Origin: Paragorgia papillata
Taxonomy: Eukaryota > Cnidaria > Anthozoa > Scleralcyonacea > Coralliidae
Reading direction: 5' to 3'
DNA length: 64,000 bases
Assembly (NCBI GenBank): GCA_035771165.1
Contig: JAWNZC010000445.1
Location: 2,027,001-2,091,000 of the forward strand
Within the stretch, counting starts at the first letter, position 1; the number at the start of each line of letters is the position of its first letter. Positions 31,305-41,465 of this stretch are shown here, in pieces. Under the pieces are notes generated by a model. That model saw nothing but the letters and a program-made list of their open reading frames with translations. It was not told the origin of the DNA and searched no databases. Made by a program: the position numbers and the translations under genes.

Positions 31305-31892
31305 AGTTATAACGCGCGATCGCCACTTATAAGGCGCGATCGCCACTTATAACGCGCGATCGCCACTTATAACGCGCGATCGCCACTTATAACGCGCGAT
31401 CGCCACTTATAAGGCGCGATCGCCACTTATAAGGCGCGATCGCCACTTATAAGTCGCGATCGCCACTTATAAGTCGCGATCGCCACTTATAAGGCGCGAT
31501 CGCCACTTATAAGGCGCGATCGCCACTTATAACGCGCGATCGCCACTTATAAGGCGCGATCGCCACTTATAACGCGCGATCGCCACTTATAACGCGCGAT
31601 CGCCACTTATAACGCGCGATCGCCACTTATAAGGCGCGATCGCCACTTATAAGGCGCGATCGCCACTTATAAGTCGCGATCGCCACTTATAAGTCGCGAT
31701 CGCCACTTATAAGGCGCGATCGCCACTTATAAGGCGCGATCGCCACTTATAACGCGCGATCGCCACTTATAAGGCGCGATCGCCACTTATAAGGCGCGAT
31801 CGCCACTTATAACGCGCGATCGCCACTTATAAGGCGCGATCGCCACTTATAACGCGCGATCGCCACTTATAAGGCGCGATCACCACTTATAA
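31305..31892. repeat. 20-bp satellite array, left (GGCGCGATCGCCACTTATAA)
   Basis: 29 units of exactly 20 bp. Two bases after ATAA vary (CG, GG or GT). The unit variant order shows an 11-unit higher-order repeat (C-C-C-G-G-T-T-G-G-C-G). Every unit carries the palindrome GCGATCGC. Confidence 0.95.
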
Positions 31893-31898
31893 TAGGTC

Positions 31899-34582
31899 TT
31901 AGTGAAACCAGACTTAATGAAACTAAAACTGATAATATGATCAACCTGGATGGTTATGACATTGTCAGAAATGACCGTACAAGAAATGGGGGTGGTGTTT
32001 GTATTTACCTGCGTAGCTCCATTAATTATATTATTAGGTCAAATCTAATTCCTCCTGAATTAGAGGCTATTTGCGTGGAAATTATTAAACCACATAGCCG
32101 GCCATTTCTTGTCGCAACAGTTTACAGACCACCAAATACACCATCTGAATTTTTTGATAAATTTGAAAATTTAATCCAAGCTATGGATGATGAAAACAAG
32201 GAGATATATATTCTTGGTGATTTAAACTGTGATATGTTAAAAACAGTGTCTGATGCTCCAACCAAAAAATTAAAAGCATTACTTGAGGTATACCAGTTAT
32301 CTCAATTGATTGATGAACCTACTAGAGTAACCATGACAACATCTACACTCATTGACCATATAATTACAAATAAACCAGAGAAAATCTCTGATTCTGGTGT
32401 TATCCATACAGGAATCAGCGACCATAGTTTGGTGTTTGGAATTCGGAAAATATATGTTACTCAAAAGAAACAAGAAAATATTACTGAGATTAGGAACATG
32501 AAAAATTTTGATAATCAAAAATTCATTGATGAATTACTAAATCAACATTGGGAATATGTTTACTTTTTCGGTGATGATCCAGATACTATGTGGGAAATTT
32601 GGAAACAATTATTCTTTGAAATTTTAGATAAGCATGCACCACTTCAACAAAAAAAAGTAAAATCAAAAAAACTCCCCTGGGTTACAAGCAATATTAAAAT
32701 GCTTATAAACACAAGGGATAAATTAAAAAGAAAAGCCATTATTACAGGCCTTGAAATGGATTGGATAAATTATAAAAATGCCAGAAATAAAGCAAATATA
32801 GAATTAAGAAATGCTAAAAAAGAGTATTATTCCAAGCGAATTGCTGGTCAAAAATTCAATCCTAAAGAGGCTTGGAAAACAATAAATAGCTTACTAGGCC
32901 GGAAAAATAAACCAACAATAGTAAATGAACTTACTATAAATGGAAATAAACTGACAAATACTAAAGACATTGCAGACGGCTTTAACAATTTCTTTACTGA
33001 TATAGGCCCTGATTTAGCTAGCAAAATTGATTCTTCAAATCACAAGCCAATAACAACTGACATACTTTATCAACTACTTCATGGCCTTTGCAGTGCTAAA
33101 GCTACTGGCATTGATAAAATTTCAAATAAAATTCTCAAGATTGCAGCACCAATCATCTCAGATTCATTAACATTCATCTTTAATCAGGCTATTACACTAC
33201 GTTCTTTTCCAAATGAATGGAAAATAGCTAGAGTAACACCACTTTATAAAAATGGTCTTCGGAACTTGCCTGGGAACTATAGGCCAATTTCAGTCCTACC
33301 AGCTATAAGTAAAATTATGGAACGGATTCTCTATAATCAACTATATGACTACTTGACAGAAAATGAGCTACTTTCAGAACATCAGTTTGGTTTTCGTAAG
33401 TTTCATTCTACTTCAACTGCATTACTAGACTGTACAAACAGCTGGTATATAAATATGGACAAAAAACTGTTTAATTTAGTAGTATTCATAGACCTAAAAA
33501 AGGCTTTCGATATACAGTTGATCACCAAATTTTACTAAAAAAATTAGAGCTATATGGAATCAAAGGGAAAGCACTTTCCCTATTAAAATCTTATTTAGAA
33601 GAACGTAGCCAAAAATGTCAAATTAATGGCATTGTTTCATCAGGACGGAAAATTAAATGTGGTGTTCCCCAGCCGGCTCGATCTTGGGGCCACTATTCTT
33701 TTTATTATACATAAACGATTTAGCTGAATGCCTAAACGAAACTAAGCCACGATTATTTGCTGATGACACAAACTTAACAGCCTCTGGTGAGACGATAAAT
33801 GATGTCGAGAGTGCAATGAATTCTGACTTAGAGAATCTAAGGAAATGGTTAATAGCTAACAAACTTAGTCTGAATGTAGCAAAAACTGAATTTATGTTAA
33901 TTGGCTCAAAACAAATGATAAGAAATGTCTCACAACCAAATGTCAGTATAGAAAATAACTCGATTAAACAAGTATTTGAAAGCAAAACTCTAGGAGTAAC
34001 TGTTGACCAGCATTTGACATGGAAAAATAATACTGGGCATATCTGTAAGAAAATCACATCAGGGTTAGGTGCTCTCCGACATGTAAGAGAATTTGTTGAC
34101 AGAGACACTCTTCTTGCCATCTACAATGCCCTTGTTCAACCATATTTCAACTACTGCTGTGAAGTATGGGATGTATTTGGTGCGACTCAATCAACGCGTT
34201 TACAGAAGCTCCATAACAGAGCAGCTAGAATTATAGGAAATATGAGCAATGATGTAGACCACAAAATTGCATTAAATGCACTAAGGTGGCAGCCTCTTCA
34301 AATGCAAAGAAAAAAATCAAAAGCTAAAATCATGTTCAAAGTTTTGAATAACATGGGACCAAAGAGTCTAGCAAAACATTTTACTTATAAGAAAGAAAAA
34401 AACAGATTACAATCTTCGTAATACTTCAAATGCTGTTTGTTTGCCAAAACCACGTACGAATAATATGAAAAAGAGTTTTATATATGATGGGGCATCTATG
34501 TGGAACTCTTTGCCCACAGAAATTAGGGAGAGCAAGACCCTGTCATACTTCAAACATAAAATCGCTACTCATACCTTTGAAT
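31899..34582 (+). pseudogene. LINE F endonuclease-reverse transcriptase
   Basis: Endonuclease: GLSETRLNE, NGGGVCIYLRSS, VYRPPNTPSEFFD, ILGDLNCDML, STLIDHIITN and ISDHSLVFGIRK. Linker: DKHAPLQQKKVKSKKLPWV. RT: SAKATGIDKISNKIL, RVTPLYKNG, NYRPISVLPAISKIMERI, QFGFRKFHSTSTALL, FIDLKKAFD, then PAGSILGPLFFLLYINDLAE and the catalytic LFADDTNLTASG. The C-terminus ends near 34582 (SYFKHKIATHTFE). Three frameshifts break it, near 33510, 33668 and 34410. This is the least decayed LINE here; copies itself by target-primed reverse transcription. Confidence 0.85.
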
Positions 34583-34683
34583 AAGCTTTATGTAAATATA
34601 ATGACCATGTAAATATTGACACTTCTAAATAGCCTTTAAATTTACTATATATAGTAAATTATAAATTATCTTGTTCTTTACTT

Positions 34684-35032
34684 GGTGTGCACTCCACTGA
34701 CCTATATATAACTGTGAATGTTTAAAACTGTTATGTGTAGGTTAGTGGTGCACACCAGTTACTTACTTTTTACTATACTCAGTATAGCATATAAATTATC
34801 TATTCTGTACTTGGTGTGCACTCCACTGACCTATGTATAACTATGAAAGGCTTGTTTGAAACTGTTATATATATAGGTCAGTGGAGCACACCCACTACTT
34901 ACTTTGTACTATAGCTTATAAATTTTCTTTACTTAGTGTGCACTCCACTGACCCATGTATGATCGTTATATAACCGTTACATGTGAGTGGTCGGTTGTAT
35001 AACTGTTATATATGGGTCAGTGGAACACGCCC
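34684..35032 (+). other. Three tandem hairpins in the LINE F 3' UTR
   Basis: Inverted pairs at 34684-34756, 34813-34892 and 34936-35032. Each has a left arm like GTGTGCACTCCACTGACC and a right arm like GGTCAGTGGAGCACACCC. The loops differ and the arms are conserved, including paired changes. Possibly an RNA structure used for template recognition. Confidence 0.75.
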
Positions 35033-35093
35033 ATCGTGGAAATCAGCTTTTGTTGACGTTGTAAGCGTGTTTAAATAAAGTTAACTATCTATC

Positions 35094-35611
35094 TATAAGT
35101 CGCGATCGCCACTTATAAGTCGCGACCGCCACTTATAAGGCGCGATCGCCACTTATAAGGCGCGATCGCCACTTATAACGCGCGATCGCCACTTATAAGG
35201 CGCGATCGCCACTTATAAGGCGCGATCGCCACTTATAACGCGCGATCGCCACTTATAAGGCGCGATCGCCACTTATAACGCGCGATCGCCACTTATAAGG
35301 CGCGATCGCCACTTATAACGCGCGGTCGCCACTTATAAGGCGCGATCGCCATTTATAACGCGCGATAGCCACTTATAACGCGCGATCGCCACTTATAAGG
35401 CGCGATCGCCACTTATAACGCGCGATCGCCACTTATAAGACGCGATCGCCACTTATAAGGCGCGATCGCCACTTATAAGGCGCGATCGCCACTTATAACG
35501 CGCGATCGCCACTTATAAGTCGCGATCGCCACTTATAAGGCGCGATCGCCACCTATAACGCGCGATCGCCACTTATAAGGCGCGATCGCCACTTATAACG
35601 CGCGATCGCCA
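35094..35611. repeat. 20-bp satellite array, middle (continuation of the left array)
   Basis: 26 units of the same 20-bp satellite with a few point changes (CGACCGCC, GCGATAGCC). The first 11 units repeat the last 11 of the left array. It ends at GCGATCGCCAGG, replaced by a TTTTG repeat. Confidence 0.95.
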
Positions 35612-35706
35612 GGTTTGTTTTGTTTTGTTTTGTTTTGTTTTGTTTTGTTTTGTTTTGTTTTGTTTTGTTTTGTTTTGTTTTGTTTTGTTTTGTTTTGTTT
35701 TGTTTT
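35612..35706. repeat. (TTTTG)n microsatellite
   Basis: About 19 TTTTG units followed by TTTTA/ATTTT-rich sequence to 35760. Confidence 0.97.
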
Positions 35707-35929
35707 ACTTTTACTTTTTCATTTATTTTTATTTTTAATTTTAATTTTAATTTTAATTTTCATTCATAATGAGTTATTGAAAAACGTTATTATATAGACG
35801 CAAGTGTTTTACTGGAAAATATACAGTGAGATATTTTTGATATCCTCACTAGTGAAGATATCGATGACGTCACTTTGCGAAATTGAACTCTAATTGTGTT
35901 GTTTCAATATAATAAAAAGAAAATTACAC

Positions 35930-36026
35930 GGTGGCTTGAAGATATGAATTTTATCTTCTCATGGTGAAAAAAATATTCACCACTCGAAGATGAAATTCAT
36001 ATCTTCGCGCCACCTTGTAATATCCT
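35930..36026. repeat. Palindrome GGTGGCTTGAAGATATGAAT
   Basis: Arms GGTGGCTTGAAGATATGAAT and ATTCATATCTTCGCGCCACC flank GTGAA...TTCAC. Very short foldback. Confidence 0.7.
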
Positions 36027-36310
36027 TTATATATCTTTGCTATTGTCAAATAAAATCACTTGAAAATCTACATGTTTAGTGTCCTGGGCGAGACACACGC
36101 ACATGCTTCCCTCGAATTATTTTGGCTTGATAGTAGCAAAGATATCTAACTTTTTTCATGCAATAACTCATGCACAAATGTTTAATTTGCATATCAAACA
36201 AACTGAAATATCTCAAGAACAAAACAAGAAAACAAAAAACTGCAAAATATGTTACTTTATCATTTTAAGTGTTCTTTCAAATCAGACAAACTTAATTTTC
36301 GTTTCATAGG
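36027..36310. mobile_element. FB1 partial copy
   Basis: Right half of the FB1 foldback, from TATATCTTTGCTATTG to the end GACAAACTTAATTTTCGTTTC. Confidence 0.75.
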
Positions 36311-36324
36311 CACTTAAAACAGAA

Positions 36325-37235
36325 AGAGAAAAAGCTTTTAAATACTTTCACTATGCAATTTAATAATACCGTGTTTTTTTACGCATCCGTGGCTCAGAGG
36401 TGTTTAGGGCTTTCAAACTACTACAATAGGTTGTTTGAACATATAATACTAAGGGCCTTGTATGATTGTCGATATAATTCTGGGTTTCTCCTTAGATAAG
36501 ATAGACGTACACAATTAAGATCTGGTTGATTCACTTTCTTATTTCTGATTTAATATGTAACGCCTTCATATAAACTCTTGACTCCTTCGACTAGACTCCT
36601 TCATCACAGTTCGACAACACGAGTTAATCACATGACCTAATTCCTAACTCATTACGTCACTCTCTATGATTTACAACAGGCCTGTTCATATGATCCCGGT
36701 AAGCGAGATGCCCCGGTAAGCGAGACGAAATATTTCACGCGTTCATATGGCAATTTCATCCCGCCTACCGATGACATTTAAGTGTAAGTTACTAAAATTA
36801 GCACGCCGATAAATTCCCACGATTTGGCAAAATATCTAATATTCGCGATTTTGTTGTTTTAATGGGTTGGTTTGGGTAAAAAATCGTTGTTTTAACAACA
36901 AATTTGTTATTTGTCTGTAAAGGAACCATAAATTCGATAAAAATCGTCGAATCAAAGCGAAAAATTCCAAATTTGTGTTTCTTGACTTTACCCCGTTAAG
37001 CGGGATGGCGTGTTCATATGGGAAAATTTTCATCCCGCCTACCTATGGTCTCGGCAAAATCTGCCGAGATCTCGGTAGGCGGGCCAGCCCGCTGGCTCAT
37101 ATGAACGCAATACAAATTTTAATAGGAAAATAACTACGAGGCGAGATCCCCAGTAAGCGGGACATCTCGCTTACCGGGATCATATGAACAGGCCCTAATT
37201 CATTTTCTAAGGTTCCGGGTTTTTTTGATACACAC
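36325..37235. mobile_element. FB4 partial copy, interrupted
   Basis: FB4 right arm (GGGCTTTCAAACTACTACAA) reaches AATACTAA at 36452, is interrupted, and resumes at 37196 with TAATTCATTTTC and GGTTCCGGGTTTTTTTGATA. Confidence 0.75.
36453..37195. mobile_element. Harbinger-like non-autonomous element
   Basis: 743 bp, ends GGGCC and GGCCC, flanked by TAA at 36450-36452 and 37196-37198. The empty site exists in FB4 at 22667-22989 (AATACTAATTC), which confirms the 3-bp duplication. Inside, CCTGTTCATATGATCCCGGT and its complement form a 520-bp inner foldback (36677-37195). 3-bp TWA duplications and GGGCC-type ends fit PIF/Harbinger. Confidence 0.8.
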
Positions 37236-37248
37236 TGTGCAGTGCATG

Positions 37249-37398
37249 AAGCTTGGTTTCCAGTCAGGGGAATTTTGCAAGCGGGCGGAATGTTTCTTTG
37301 TCTTGTGAGCTCTCGAGCGAAACTAATCTAAAGAGAGCTCAAAAGACAAAGAAAAATTCCGCCCGCTCGCAAAATTCCACTGACTGGAAACCAGGCTT
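37249..37398. mobile_element. MITE family M3 (AAGCxTGGTTTCCAGTCAGxGG)
   Basis: 150 bp. Ends AAGCTTGGTTTCCAGTCAGG and complement CCTGACTGGAAACCAGGCTT-like, with a GGAATTTTGC / GCGGGCGG arm. It shares the AAGCCTGGTTTCCA tip with M1. It overlaps the end of the open frame of the transposase. Confidence 0.8.
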
Positions 37399-37399
37399 G

Positions 37400-38713
37400 A
37401 CTTTGACAGTCTTTGTGGAAGTTTTGCATATTAACTTTAATTAATGTTGAAGACCATTTATTGGTTTTCATAATCTCTTGAAGAAGATCATTGTATAGAG
37501 ATAATGCTTCATCAGCGTTTCTCGGCATTTGTAGTGCCATGTCTTCCATAATCATCTGTGCAAGTTCTGAAAATGCATCCCCATTATCATTCAAAACTCC
37601 CTGGGTACAGCAGATTTCTTCAGCAACATCCATATCTTCTTCTGTAAATGGAAGAATGTAGTTAGAAGTTTCATTCAGTGCTGGTAAAAAATACAACGTG
37701 TCTGGTCTTCCAGATGGAGTTCCGACATTTGACGATGGCCTTATTTTGTGTAAGTTCCAATTTTGAGCTACTCGCTTCAGTTCCTGATCCAATAATCCCA
37801 TGAAACAAAACTTTAAGCATTCAACTTGAACGGGATCGGAGTCGTCAAAAAGCCCTCCCTCTCTTAGGTTCTTGAAAAAATTTATCCACCAGTCTGTCTC
37901 TGTTTTACGCAGGAATCCCCACCAACACTCAATCCTTTGATTTGATACAGATCGGCCATATTGAAAGCTTTTTTCTCCAGCAAATGAGTCTCCACCAGAT
38001 CGTCGTAGAAATCGTTGTATTCCTGCGACATTTACGTTCTCTGTACCAGCATCACCTCGAATTTTTCTAGGTACACCTCCTATTTGCTTCACACATTCCG
38101 TAAAATATCTTGCAACGACTCGAGGGTCATTATTGGTAACACCTACTTCTAGCCACATTATCCTCCGACTATACCCATCGATCGCCCCGTGAATACAAAA
38201 TCCAAATGGTTTTAGTTTATCGTACCCATCTAGGTGCCATACAAAATTAGGTCCTTTTGCTCTATATAACCTACGCTGCAGTCTATGCCTTCTTCGTCTG
38301 TCAACGCCATCCGGGTCCATAGCCCTTAGGACAAGCCGAACATTCTCTCGACTTACAAGCAGTTTGTGATCATGTCTTAATCTCTGATGCATTTGTCGAT
38401 ATCCGAGAGATTTACCGCTTCCACTAAGCTCCGTTTCTATTGCTTCGACTATGGCATTACCGTCACTCTGCTGTCCCCTCCGTCTTATTCCATTCTTACA
38501 AAGAATTCTCTTTAAATGTCGAAAACTCAATCTTATACCATGCACCAGTAAGAGAAAAGCGAGAATTTCTGCGTTGTCCATACCTAAATAGTAATACTGA
38601 ATTATGAGAGAAGCACGGTCACCTTGCTCTTGATGCATGCCCAATAGCTGGATTGTACGGTGGTAAAACGCTGAAACATACCACTGGAGACACAATAAAG
38701 AATGAAAACACAA
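37400..38713 (-). CDS. IS3-like DDE transposase (IS3EU type)
   Basis: The open frame starts at 38713 and runs to 37328. The last about 23 residues are read from MITE M3, so the original C-terminus was probably cut. The N-terminal part has EQGDRASLIIQYYYLGMDN and a helix-turn-helix-like region (SFRHLKRILCKNGIRRRGQQ). The rve/DDE core has D1 in FVWHLDGYDKLKPFG, D2 in KIRGDAGTENVNVAG and E in NQRIECWWGFLRK, with 40 residues between D2 and E. The ATG at about 38635 (MHQEQGDRAS) may be the true start. Likely catalyses cut-and-paste of the 31229-39298 element. No internal stop is seen. Confidence 0.82.
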
Positions 38714-38818
38714 TACAAAGAATCATTCTACGATTGGCCATAATGTAAATATTGGAATATATTGTTCCCATGTCGAAAACATTAAAACAGGAGTATCTGA
38801 AGTCGCGATTCATGCTAT

Positions 38819-39220
38819 AAGTCACAATCGCGCGTTATAAGTGGCGATCGCGCCTTATAAGTGGCGATCGCGCCTTATAAGTGGCGATCGCGCCTTATAA
38901 GTGGCGATCGCGCGTTATAAGTGGCGATCGCGCCTTATAAGTGGCGATCGCGCGTTATAAGTGGCGATCGCGCCTTATAAGTGGCGATCGCGACTTATAA
39001 GTGGCGATCGCGACTTATAAGTGGCGATCGCGACTTATAAGTGGCGATCGCGCCTTATAAGTGGCGATCGCGCGTTATAAGTGGCGATCGCGCCTTATAA
39101 GTGGCGATCGCGCGTTATAAGTGGCGATCGCGCCTTATAAGTGACGATCGCGCCTTATAAGTGGCGATCGCGCGTTATAAGTGGCGATCGCGCCTTATAA
39201 GTGGCGATCGCGCGTTATAA
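38819..39220. repeat. 20-bp satellite array, right (mirror orientation)
   Basis: 20 units of TTATAAGTGGCGATCGCGCC, the reverse complement of the left array unit. Variant order differs from the left array, so the two ends expanded independently. Confidence 0.95.
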
Positions 39221-39304
39221 CTAGTGGTGGACGAAGCGAATCTTTTTTCTGGAGAGAAAAAGAGTAGCGTATTCATGAATGGCCCTAATCAGCCACCGTA
39301 CATA

Positions 39305-39795
39305 CACCCTGACGTTCGAGGGTTTTATCTGACTTTAATTTATTATCGAGTCGGTTTTCTTTGTTCTTCCGAGGTCTTTATATCGCATAAAGACCTTGAA
39401 TAATAATTAGAAACGAAATGAAGATAAAAAAACAAGGAAAACCTTTGTCCAAGGTGGAAAAAAAAGACAAAACTTTGTTGGAAAACCTCCTCGATAATAA
39501 ATTAGTAATAGATAAATCCCGAGAACGAGGGATGTATGCTATATAAAGACCCGAGGACGCGCAGCGTCCGAGGGCTTTATATCGCATACATCCCGACGTT
39601 CGAGGGATTTATCTATTACTTAATTTATTATCGAGGAGGTTTTCCAACAAAGTTTTGTTTTTTTTTCCACCTTGGACAAAGGTTTTCCTTGTTTTTTTCT
39701 TCATTTCGTTTCTAATTATTATTCAAGGGCTTTATGCGATATAAAGCCCTCGAAAGAACAAAGAAAACCGACTCAATAATAAATTAAGGGATATT
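39305..39795. repeat. FB5 long palindrome
   Basis: Arms of about 150 bp (39395-39545 and 39590-39750) with AATAATTAGAAACGAAATGA, AACAAGGAAAACCTTTGTCC and their complements. The centre is the GC-rich CCGAGGACGCGCAGCGTCCG hairpin. It continues the host repeat interrupted at 31223. Confidence 0.8.
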
Positions 39796-39941
39796 AAGCC
39801 TGGTTTCCATATAGCCGTAAGAGCCGGTGGCATGGCTGCGGCAAGGGGCAATGGTCCAATTGCATACAGCTTTTTATAGCTGGCTAATTCACCACTGTCT
39901 ATGGTTGGACCATTGCCCATTGCCGCAGCCATGCCGCCAGC
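39796..39941. mobile_element. MITE family M1 copy 3 (3'-truncated)
   Basis: Starts AAGCCTGGTTTCCATATAGC after TTAA-like sequence (GATATT). Right arm ends at CATGCCGCCAGCTC and lacks the terminal 25 bp. Confidence 0.8.
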
Positions 39942-40790
39942 TCCATCCCTCAAAAAAAACAAAGAAAACCGACTTGATCGTGATTTAATTTCTATTAGTT
40001 TATTCTTATTCATGCATAAATTATCTTTGATGTGCCGCGGTTAATAAATAGGTTATTGACCTTGCATATTAAATGACCTACTATATCGTTTTAAAACTAC
40101 GTCTAGAATACCATTTTTTTGTTAAATAACGACAAATATCGTCTGTGTCATCCTCATGAATAAACTAAGTCGGTTAGTGACCTTAACCTCGGTCACTAAC
40201 CTATACATAGTTACTCCCAACCACGCATAAATCAAGTTAATTGCCTCGGGCTAATATATATTAGCCCGGGGCAATTAACATGATTAATTTATTATTGAGT
40301 CGGTTTTCTTTGTTCTTTATCGCATATATATATATCGCATAAAGCTTTGAATAATAATTAGAAACGAAATGAAGATAAAAAAACAAGGAAAATCTTTGTC
40401 CAAGGTGGAAAAAAAAGACAAAACTTTGTTGGAAAACCTCCTCAATATTAAATTAAGTTAGATAAATCCCTCGAACGTCGGGATACATGCGATATAAAGC
40501 CCTCGGACGCTGCGCGTCCTCGAGTCTTTATATAGCATACATCCCACGTTCTCGGGATTTATCTATTACTAAACAACCGTGGTAGGTCAAAGAAAACAGA
40601 GGTGATCGTGAACTAATATACTGCTTGCATATTAAACGGACCATATATAACGCTTTAAAACTACGTCTAGAATACTATTTTTTTGTTAAATAACGACAAA
40701 TATCGTTGCCTCCTTCTCGGTCACTAACCTATACTTATAATATATTATATTTTATATTTCAGCGATCGCGAGTCCCACTCACGGTCAATT
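39942..40790. repeat. FB5 second copy and debris
   Basis: Repeats the AATAATTAGAAACGAAATGA / AAAACCTCCTC arm (40355-40445) and the CCTCGGACGCTGCGCGTCCTCG hairpin (40500-40525). TTTTGTTAAATAACGACAAA occurs twice (40120 and 40682), indicating a tandem copy. Confidence 0.65.
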
Positions 40791-40802
40791 AACCGCTTTA
40801 AA

Positions 40803-41024
40803 GCCCTATAATCAAACGAGCGCAAGTCATCGCAAGTTGGCAGTCAGAATTTCTGTGGCGGTCGTTTGAACACCCAAATTAACAAAATAAAGGTTTCATG
40901 AGTGTTTTAAACAAGTTTTAACTTTGTCACGGTACATGATATTTTTGGGAAACTATTCAGAGCGGCTGGCTGAGATAGCGTGACTGCCAACTTACGATGA
41001 CTTGCGTTCTCGTTTGATTAGGGC
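40803..41024. mobile_element. MITE family M4 copy 1
   Basis: 222 bp. Ends GCCCTATAATCAAACGAGCG and complement ...CTCGTTTGATTAGGGC. Inner TCGCAAGTTGGCAGTCA pairs with TGACTGCCAACTTACGA. Same length as copy 2. Confidence 0.85.
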
Positions 41025-41145
41025 TTTACAACTACTTTTGTCCAAGATTGTAGCTGGTTTATACTTTCATTGTCTTTGCCCGGTGGTGGGCCATTAGATA
41101 TATATTATTCCAATATTCCGAGCCTTGTTCCTTTTGCTCAGCACT

Positions 41146-41465
41146 AGGGCTCGTTTATATGGAACCAAGTTACCCAGCCAGGCGAGTTGAAAAAAAGATG
41201 AGTGTTTATAGAGACGATTTACTCGACAAAGCCGCCCACGCATTATAATGGTTTCACATTCCATGAGTAGTTTCCGATTGTCTTCATAACTGGCGCGTGC
41301 GCTGTTGGGACGAATTCAACTCGGCTAGCCGAGTTACCCGGCAAGAGAGTGTTTATATGGGAATATTTTCATCCCGGTATTCCGAGATCTCGCCTGTTTT
41401 GCCGGGATCTTGGCTAGCCGAGTTACCCGCCTGTCTCATATAAACACTCTGCCGGGATAGCATTG
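41146..41465. repeat. Foldback with CTAGCCGAGTTACCC and TTTATATG motifs
   Basis: Left GGGCTCGTTTATATGGAACC and right CTCATATAAACACTCTGCCG are inverted. CTCGGCTAGCCGAG is an inner palindrome. Possibly a distant Harbinger-family relative of 36453. Confidence 0.5.

Larger units (their letters stand above)
31893..35093 (+). mobile_element. LINE F, 5'-truncated, inserted in the satellite
   Basis: Starts within the endonuclease (GLSETRLNET) and ends with TTTAAATAAAGTTAACTATC(TATC)n. It interrupts the left satellite array. The 225 bp before it (31668-31892) and after it (35094-35318) have the same order of 20-bp variants. Confidence 0.88.
31229..39298 (-). mobile_element. IS3EU-like DDE transposon with subterminal satellite arrays (composite)
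   Basis: Terminal inverted repeats of about 88 bp begin CGGTGGCTGATTAGGGCCAT at 31229 and end with the complement at 39298. Identical TACATA 6-mers lie directly outside (31223-31228 and 39299-39304). Just inside each end is an array of the same 20-bp satellite in mirror orientation. A DDE transposase is encoded on the minus strand at about 37400-38713. Subtracting a later LINE insertion with its duplication leaves about 4.6 kb. The superfamily name rests on the IS3-like catalytic domain and is from memory. Confidence 0.8.

Noticed and set aside
31305..31892. CRISPR-like array
   Set aside because: Units are contiguous 20-mers with no unique spacers, and the DNA is eukaryotic.
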